In this document: positions 59,465 to 64,000 of the stretch, piece by piece | Numbering within the stretch: the stretch's first letter is position 1 | Layout: every line of letters starts with the position of its first letter | NCBI GenBank assembly: GCA_013823325.1 | Contig: PNLY01000020.1 | Coordinates: 1 to 64,000 of the forward strand | Reading direction: 5' to 3' | Length of the DNA: 64,000 nucleotides | DNA from: Methylobacterium sp. | GTDB lineage: Bacteria; Pseudomonadota; Alphaproteobacteria; Rhizobiales; Beijerinckiaceae | Translations under genes and position numbers: made by a program | The notes under the pieces: model-generated | Databases searched by the model: none | What the model was told of the DNA's origin: nothing | What the model saw: only the letters and a program-made list of their open reading frames with translations

Positions 59465-60538
59465 TCAGGCTTTGCTCTTGATGCGCCCCTTGCGCGGTGC
59501 GGCGGTCGAGCCCCGCACGATCAGCCGCGGCGGCAGCACGACATTGCGGACCGGGCTGTCGGCGGACTCGATGGTCTGCTGCAGGAGATCGGCGGCCTGG
59601 CGGCCCATTTCCTCATGGCTGATGCGGATCGTGGTCAGCGGCGGCTGGACGAGGTCGACAAGGGGCATGTCGTTGTGGCCGATGATGGCGATGTCGTCGG
59701 GGCAGGTCAGCCCATGCTCGCGCACCGTATCGTAGGCGCCGAGCGCGAGCAGGTCGTTCGCGGCGACGATGGCGGTGATCTCGGGATGGCCGCCGATCAG
59801 CTGCTGCGCCGCCTGTGCGCCTTCCTCGCGGGTATAGGTGCCGGCTTCGATCAGGCCATGCGCTTTAAGGCCGTGTGCGGCCAGCGCCTGCAGGAAGCCC
59901 TGCCGCCGCAGCAGGCCGGTCGAATGCTGCTGCGGGCCGGCGAGATGTCCGATCCGGCTGTGCCCGAGCGCCACGAGGTGGTCGATGGCGAGCTGCATGC
60001 CGCGCATCTCGTCGGAGACCACGGCCGGCACCCGGGCCTCCTTCTCGGCGCGGTTGACCAGCACGGCCGGCAGTTTTTCGGCGAGGCAGAAGCCGACCAG
60101 CGGGTCGTCGAGGCTGACCGTGGCCAGGATCAGGCCGTCGACGCGGCGGGCGATCAGGTCGCCAGCGAGATCGAGCTGCTGTCTCGCATCGGCACCGACA
60201 TAGGCCACCATCGCCGAATAGCCATGAGTCGAGAGCCGGGCCGTCGCGCCGGTGAGGATCGGCGTGAAGACGCTTGTCGCGATATCCGGCACCAGCACAC
60301 CGACGAGCCGCGAGCGCCCGGTACGCAAGGAGGCCGCGACCGGGTCGAGACGATAACCCAAGGTGTTGGCCGCCTTCATCACGCGCGCGACCGCCTCCGC
60401 CACAACCATCGGCCGCGTTGCCGGATTGAGCGCGCGCGATACGGTGGAGACGTGGACGCCTGCGAGCTCCGCCACCTGCTTCATGGTGACCGGGCGCCGG
60501 CCGCCGCCGCGGCTCTGCTGGGACAATTTCGCTTTCAC
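59465..60538 (-). CDS. LacI-family transcriptional regulator
   Basis: A 357-residue LacI protein: DNA-binding TMKQVAELAGVHVSTVSRALNP with the hinge helix ASLRTGRSRLVGVLVPDI, then the periplasmic-binding-protein-like effector domain (DGLILATVSLDD, AIDHLVALGHSRIGHL, IVAANDLLALGAY). Its own promoter region carries operator B, and three more copies of the site precede neighbouring genes, so it is almost certainly the local repressor. Confidence 0.92.
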   Translation of the reverse strand: MKAKLSQQSRGGGRRPVTMKQVAELAGVHVSTVSRALNPATRPMVVAEAVARVMKAANTLGYRLDPVAASLRTGRSRLVGVLVPDIATSVFTPILTGATARLSTHGYSAMVAYVGADARQQLDLAGDLIARRVDGLILATVSLDDPLVGFCLAEKLPAVLVNRAEKEARVPAVVSDEMRGMQLAIDHLVALGHSRIGHLAGPQQHSTGLLRRQGFLQALAAHGLKAHGLIEAGTYTREEGAQAAQQLIGGHPEITAIVAANDLLALGAYDTVREHGLTCPDDIAIIGHNDMPLVDLVQPPLTTIRISHEEMGRQAADLLQQTIESADSPVRNVVLPPRLIVRGSTAAPRKGRIKSKA

Positions 60539-60607
60539 CGATGAACCGGCCCGAATTCGCGTTGCAGACCAGCGCAGCCGAAGCTGCCTGCGATTGCAAT
60601 TTTTCTA

Positions 60608-60617
60608 CAATCGGTTG
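60608..60617. promoter_or_regulatory. LacI operator B (upstream of the lacI-type gene)
   Basis: CAATCGGTTG with flanks CTA and CGA, 70 bp upstream of the regulator start, consistent with autoregulation. One mismatch to the CAATCGATTG core. Confidence 0.7.
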
Positions 60618-60715
60618 CGACTATGCCATCACCGATTGTGTGCTGTCCATGCCTGGCCTGAGGCAGGTGCATGCTGTGGAGCGGCAGAGGGGCTTGACGA
60701 TGAGAAATGCTTCTG

Positions 60716-60725
60716 CAATCGTTTG
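60716..60725. promoter_or_regulatory. LacI operator C (upstream of the RidA-like gene)
   Basis: CTGCAATCGTTTGTAAG, core 60716-60725, 30 bp before the RidA-like start. One mismatch to the consensus core; the flanks match operator A reversed. Confidence 0.7.
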
Positions 60726-60754
60726 TAAGAAGCGAAAGCCACAGTGAGGACATC

Positions 60755-61141
60755 ATGACCAAGACCTATGTTCGCGGCACCTGGCAGCAGTCGCGCGCCT
60801 TCTCGCCGGCGGTGATCACGCAGGGCGGCCGCACCGTCTGGTTCGCCGGCCATACCGGCCAGAAGGACAGCGAGGGCAAGTCGCTCGCCGGCGATTTCGA
60901 GGCCCAGACCTATCAGACCTTCCGCAATATCGAGGCGACGCTGAAGGAAGCCGGCGCCACGCTGAAGGACATCGTCACCGTCACGGTCTTCCTGACCGAT
61001 CCGCGCCACACCACGCGGATGACCGAGATCCGCGCCGAGATCTTCGGCTCCGACTTCCCGGCCAGCGCCGCGATCACGGTCACCGGCTTCGCTGACCCGA
61101 CCATGCTCATCGAAATCCAGGGCGTCGCCGTCGTCGACTGA
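60755..61141 (+). CDS. RidA/YjgF-family protein
   Basis: A 128-residue Rid-family protein: FSPAVITQGGRTVWFAGHTGQ, a helix with QTYQTFRNIEATLKEAGATLKDIVTVTVFLTD, and PTMLIEIQGVAVVD at the end. The usual arginine of RidA enamine deaminases in the (R)-x-x-V-E-I region is not obvious, so deamination is uncertain; members in amide and pyrimidine catabolism act on reactive intermediates. It is followed after 63 bp by an MFS gene and likely forms an operon with it. Confidence 0.87.
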   Translation: MTKTYVRGTWQQSRAFSPAVITQGGRTVWFAGHTGQKDSEGKSLAGDFEAQTYQTFRNIEATLKEAGATLKDIVTVTVFLTDPRHTTRMTEIRAEIFGSDFPASAAITVTGFADPTMLIEIQGVAVVD

Positions 61142-61204
61142 CGCGCGTGACCGGCCCCAGCATCGGGCCGGCGCCCGTCACCAGATAACAGGGAGGGGAG
61201 GCCA

Positions 61205-62542
61205 ATGTCGGTCAACACCATCGGGGCGAGGCTCGATCGGCTGCCGATCACGCCGTTGCATCGCAAGATCTTCGGGCTCGTCGCGGTCGGCATGTTCTTC
61301 GAAGGCTTCGACATCTATATCGCGGCCAGCGTGCTCGGCGCCGCCTACAAATCGGGTTTCTCGACACTGGCGCAGAACGGGCTGTTCATTTCGGCGACCT
61401 TCGTCGGCATGACGCTCGGCGCGCTCCTCACCGGTTTCTGGGGCGACCGCTATGGCCGCCGGGTGACCTATCAGACGAACCTGATCCTGTTCGGGGCGGC
61501 GGCGCTCGCCTCGGCCTTCGCCCCCAATATGGAGACGCTGATCGTGCTGCGCTTCCTGATGGGGCTCGGCCTCGGCGCCGAGGCGGTGGTCGGCTACTCG
61601 ATCATCACCGAATTCTTCCCGGCGCGGGTTCGCGGCCGCTGGTCCGGCTTCATCGGCACGCTGGTGACGGCGGGCCTGCCGGCCTCGGCGCTGACGGCCT
61701 GGCTGCTGGTGCCGACCTTCGGCTGGCGCGTGATGTTCGTGCTCGGCGCACTCGGAGCCCTCGTCGCCTGGCTGCTGCGCCGCGACCTGCCGGAATCGCC
61801 GCGCTGGCTCGCCGCCGCCGGCCGCGAGGCGGAGGCCGAGGCGCTGGTCGCGAAGCTCGAGCAGTCCGCCAGCGCCATGGGACCGCTGCCGCCGGTGCAG
61901 GCATCAACCACGGACGAGGTCCCGCTCGGTGCCGGCCAGCTCTTCCGCCGGCCCTATCTGACGCGCCTCATCGTCGGCTGCATCGCGCTGATGGTGGTGA
62001 ACACGCTGATCTACGGCTTCATCACCTGGCTGCCGACCTTCTTCGTCGGGCAGGGCGAGAGCATCGCGCGCAGCACCGGCTTTGCGCTGGTGATGGCCCT
62101 TGGCGGCCCGATCGGGGCGTCGCTCGGAGCAGTCTCGGCGGATGCTTTCGGGCGCAAACCCACCATCATCGGCGCATCGGCCATCGCCATCGTGCTCAGC
62201 GTCCTGTTCGGGCTGTCGGCCAGCTCCACAATGGCCGCTGTCATCGGCTTCCTGCTCACGATTCCGATCTATGTGCTGGTTGCCGCGCTGTTCGCGATCT
62301 ATGTGCCGGAGCTGTTCCCGACCGCCTTCCGCCTGCGCGGGGTCGGCCTGTGCAATGCCGCGGGGCGCAGCGCCAGCATCGTGGTACCGCTCTTCATCGG
62401 CCCGTTGTTCAGCCAATACGGGGTCGGCGGCGTGCTGGCGCTGATGGCGAGCGCGCTGATGATCATGATCCTCGTCGTCGGGACGCTCGGCATCGAGCCC
62501 CAGCGCCGGGGGGCTGAGGAGGATGTGCGCGTCGCCGCATGA
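61205..62542 (+). CDS. MFS transporter (sugar/aromatic acid:H+ symporter-like)
   Basis: A 445-residue, 12-helix MFS protein. Motifs include VGMFFEGFDIYIAASVLG in the first helix, GFWGDRYGRRVTYQTNL (loop 2-3), RFLMGLGLGAEAVVGYSIITEFFPARVRG and DLPESPRWLAAAGR. The FDIY and PESPRWL motifs suit aromatic-acid:H+ and sugar-porter branches. With the RidA-like protein and an amidase it may import an amide or organic acid. Confidence 0.9.
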   Translation: MSVNTIGARLDRLPITPLHRKIFGLVAVGMFFEGFDIYIAASVLGAAYKSGFSTLAQNGLFISATFVGMTLGALLTGFWGDRYGRRVTYQTNLILFGAAALASAFAPNMETLIVLRFLMGLGLGAEAVVGYSIITEFFPARVRGRWSGFIGTLVTAGLPASALTAWLLVPTFGWRVMFVLGALGALVAWLLRRDLPESPRWLAAAGREAEAEALVAKLEQSASAMGPLPPVQASTTDEVPLGAGQLFRRPYLTRLIVGCIALMVVNTLIYGFITWLPTFFVGQGESIARSTGFALVMALGGPIGASLGAVSADAFGRKPTIIGASAIAIVLSVLFGLSASSTMAAVIGFLLTIPIYVLVAALFAIYVPELFPTAFRLRGVGLCNAAGRSASIVVPLFIGPLFSQYGVGGVLALMASALMIMILVVGTLGIEPQRRGAEEDVRVAA

Positions 62543-62567
62543 ATTGCCTGATTTGAGTTTATTTCTG

Positions 62568-62577
62568 CAATCGATTG
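62568..62577. promoter_or_regulatory. LacI operator D (upstream of the amidase gene)
   Basis: TGCAATCGATTGTG with the perfect core CAATCGATTG, 71 bp upstream of the amidase start and 26 bp after the MFS stop. The amidase can therefore be separately controlled. Confidence 0.75.
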
Positions 62578-62647
62578 TGCGAAGCGCCGGTGCCTGGATC
62601 TCAGATGCCGGCGGCTCGGAATGGGTAGAGCAGTGGAGACTATTCGG

Positions 62648-64000
62648 ATGACCGATCGGAACGATCTGTGCTCGTGGAGCGCCCGGGAGTTGGCGGCGGG
62701 CATCCGCAGCAAGCTGATCAGCTCCCGCGAGGCGACCGAAGCGGCGCTGGCCCGGATCGAGCAGCTGAATCCCGGCATCAATGCAGTCGTGACCGTGACG
62801 GCCGAGCTGGCGCGCAAACAGGCCAAGGCCGCGGACGAGGCGGTGGCGCGCGGCGACGATCTCCGCCCCTTGCATGGCGTGCCCTATACGCTGAAGGACC
62901 TGACCGCCACGGCGGGCATCCGCACCTCTATGGGGTCGAAAGTCTTCGACAGCGTCCCGACCCGCGACGACATCGTCGCCGAGCGGCTACGGGAGCGTGG
63001 CGGCGGTGTGCTCATCGGCAAGACCAATACGCCCGACAATGGCTGCAAGGGCGTCACCGACAACATGATCTTCGGTGCAACCGGCAATCCCTGGGATACC
63101 GGCCGCACGCCGGGCGGCTCCAGCGGCGGCGCGGCGGCTGCGGTCGCAACCGGCATGGGCGCCATTGCCGAAGGCAGCGATTTCGCCGGTTCGATCCGTA
63201 TCCCGGCCGCCTTCTGCGGCCTCGTCGGGCTCAAGCCGTCCGTCGGCCGGATCGCGGCCGAGGATCCGATGCTCTGGCATCCGATCCGGAACTGCCATGG
63301 CCCGATCACGCGGACGGTCGCGGATGCGGCGCTTGCCTTGCAGCTCATGGCCGGGCCCGATCCGCGCGACCCCGTCTCATTGGCCGACGGGCCGCACGAC
63401 TTCCTCGCCGCCGCGACCGGCGATCTCTCTGTCAAGGGCCTGCGCGTCGGCTATAGCCCCAATCTGAACGTCGTTCCGGTCGAGGCCGCCGTGCGGACGC
63501 TCTGTCTGGAGGCGCTGACGGCGTTCGAGAGCCTGGGCGCGGAGATCAGCGAGATCGATGTCGATTTCCGCGACAGCATCGGCCCCTACGGGCTGATCAA
63601 TGCCTATTTGCGGGCAGCGCTGATCGATGACGTCTTCCCCGGGCGCAAGGACGAGATCGACCCGCTGATGGGCCTGCGCGCCGATCTCGCGGCCAAGGCG
63701 ACGGCGACGCAGGTCGGCCTCGCCGAGAAGGCCCAGTCCGCGATCTATCATCGGGTCCGCAGGCTCTTCGAGCAGTACGACGTCATCGTCACGCCGACCA
63801 CGCCGGTCCCGGCCTTCCCGCTTGGGATCAACTATCCGGCGATCATCGACGGCGTCGCGATCAACTCGCCCTTCGAGCAGCTCGGCCTCACCTCGGTGTT
63901 CAACCTGACCGGGCATCCCGCGATCTCCGTTCCCGCGGGCTGGACCGATGCCGGGCTGCCGGTCGGCCTGCAGATCGTCGGCCCCTGGCGCGACGACGAG
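62648..64000 (+). CDS. Amidase signature family protein (partial)
   Basis: About 451 residues are visible; the C-terminus is beyond the right edge. The Ser-cisSer-Lys triad is Lys83 (YTLKDL), Ser158 (GGSSGG) and Ser182 (AGSIRIPA), with the family's 24-residue spacing between the two serines. It hydrolyses an unidentified amide. Operator D upstream places it in the same LacI regulon as the NMT1-like and RidA-like proteins, where RidA could handle an intermediate after amide hydrolysis. Confidence 0.9.
   Translation, partial: MTDRNDLCSWSARELAAGIRSKLISSREATEAALARIEQLNPGINAVVTVTAELARKQAKAADEAVARGDDLRPLHGVPYTLKDLTATAGIRTSMGSKVFDSVPTRDDIVAERLRERGGGVLIGKTNTPDNGCKGVTDNMIFGATGNPWDTGRTPGGSSGGAAAAVATGMGAIAEGSDFAGSIRIPAAFCGLVGLKPSVGRIAAEDPMLWHPIRNCHGPITRTVADAALALQLMAGPDPRDPVSLADGPHDFLAAATGDLSVKGLRVGYSPNLNVVPVEAAVRTLCLEALTAFESLGAEISEIDVDFRDSIGPYGLINAYLRAALIDDVFPGRKDEIDPLMGLRADLAAKATATQVGLAEKAQSAIYHRVRRLFEQYDVIVTPTTPVPAFPLGINYPAIIDGVAINSPFEQLGLTSVFNLTGHPAISVPAGWTDAGLPVGLQIVGPWRDDE

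Noticed and set aside
1..64000. tRNA, rRNA, integrase or insertion sequence marking a genomic island
   Set aside because: I looked for these on both strands and saw none I could support; mobility of the catabolic clusters remains unproven from this window.

Overview
The window is GC-rich, densely packed bacterial DNA with no rRNA, tRNA, CRISPR array, prophage or insertion sequence that I can see. PcaQ/PcaDCHG gene order, a Cox-type molybdenum hydroxylase, many LysR/AraC/LacI-controlled catabolic operons and dispersed GC-rich palindromic elements suggest an alphaproteobacterium of the order Hyphomicrobiales (Rhizobiales), possibly near Bosea. The taxonomic call is inference. Nearly every gene is catabolic, transport or regulatory, so this is accessory metabolic DNA rather than core genome.

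Layout. 1-8.4 kb (minus): an ornithine-cyclodeaminase-family enzyme (cut by the left edge), a glucarate-dehydratase-like enolase-superfamily protein, an Ldh2-family dehydrogenase and a complete Dpp/Opp-type ABC importer. 8.7-13.5 kb: a fatty-acid desaturase, an XRE regulator, a quaternary-amine-type Rieske oxygenase, and an ammonia-lyase homologue that lacks the serine needed to make the MIO cofactor. 13.5-15.7 kb: a YeiH-type exporter with a divergent LysR gene.

15.8-37.8 kb (minus): a collinear array of 19 reading frames. It holds a branched-chain-amino-acid-type ABC importer (one ATPase fused to a Tm-1 domain), an AraC regulator, a PEP-hydrolase-family TIM barrel, a giant YqiK-like flotillin with 31 uninterrupted 11-residue repeats, two START-like proteins, a three-component molybdenum hydroxylase whose large subunit is split in two, MoxR and VWA maturation factors, a TIM-barrel hydrolase, a metallo-beta-lactamase-fold hydrolase and an SMP-30/isochorismatase fusion. 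I read it as one uptake-hydroxylation-hydrolysis pathway for an unknown, probably heterocyclic or aromatic compound. It is the best candidate for an undescribed system here.

38-44.3 kb: small unrelated units (hydrolase, secreted proteins, an Old Yellow Enzyme with its MerR regulator, a PAP2 phosphatase, a beta-barrel protein, an AraC regulator). 44.3-53.5 kb: a hydroaromatic/protocatechuate regulon: catabolic shikimate dehydrogenase, a BKACE-family enzyme, PcaG, PcaH, PcaC and PcaD, divergent PcaQ, a 3-dehydroshikimate dehydratase and an MFS transporter. A second copy of the pcaD promoter, with a decayed stub of pcaD, lies in front of the transporter. 53.7-58.4 kb: an Rrf2 regulator, a cupin + RuBisCO-like protein pair, an LctP-type permease and an XRE-cupin regulator. 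58.5-64 kb: a LacI regulon (NMT1-like protein, LacI, RidA-like protein, MFS transporter, amidase cut by the right edge) marked by four copies of a CAATCGATTG-type operator.
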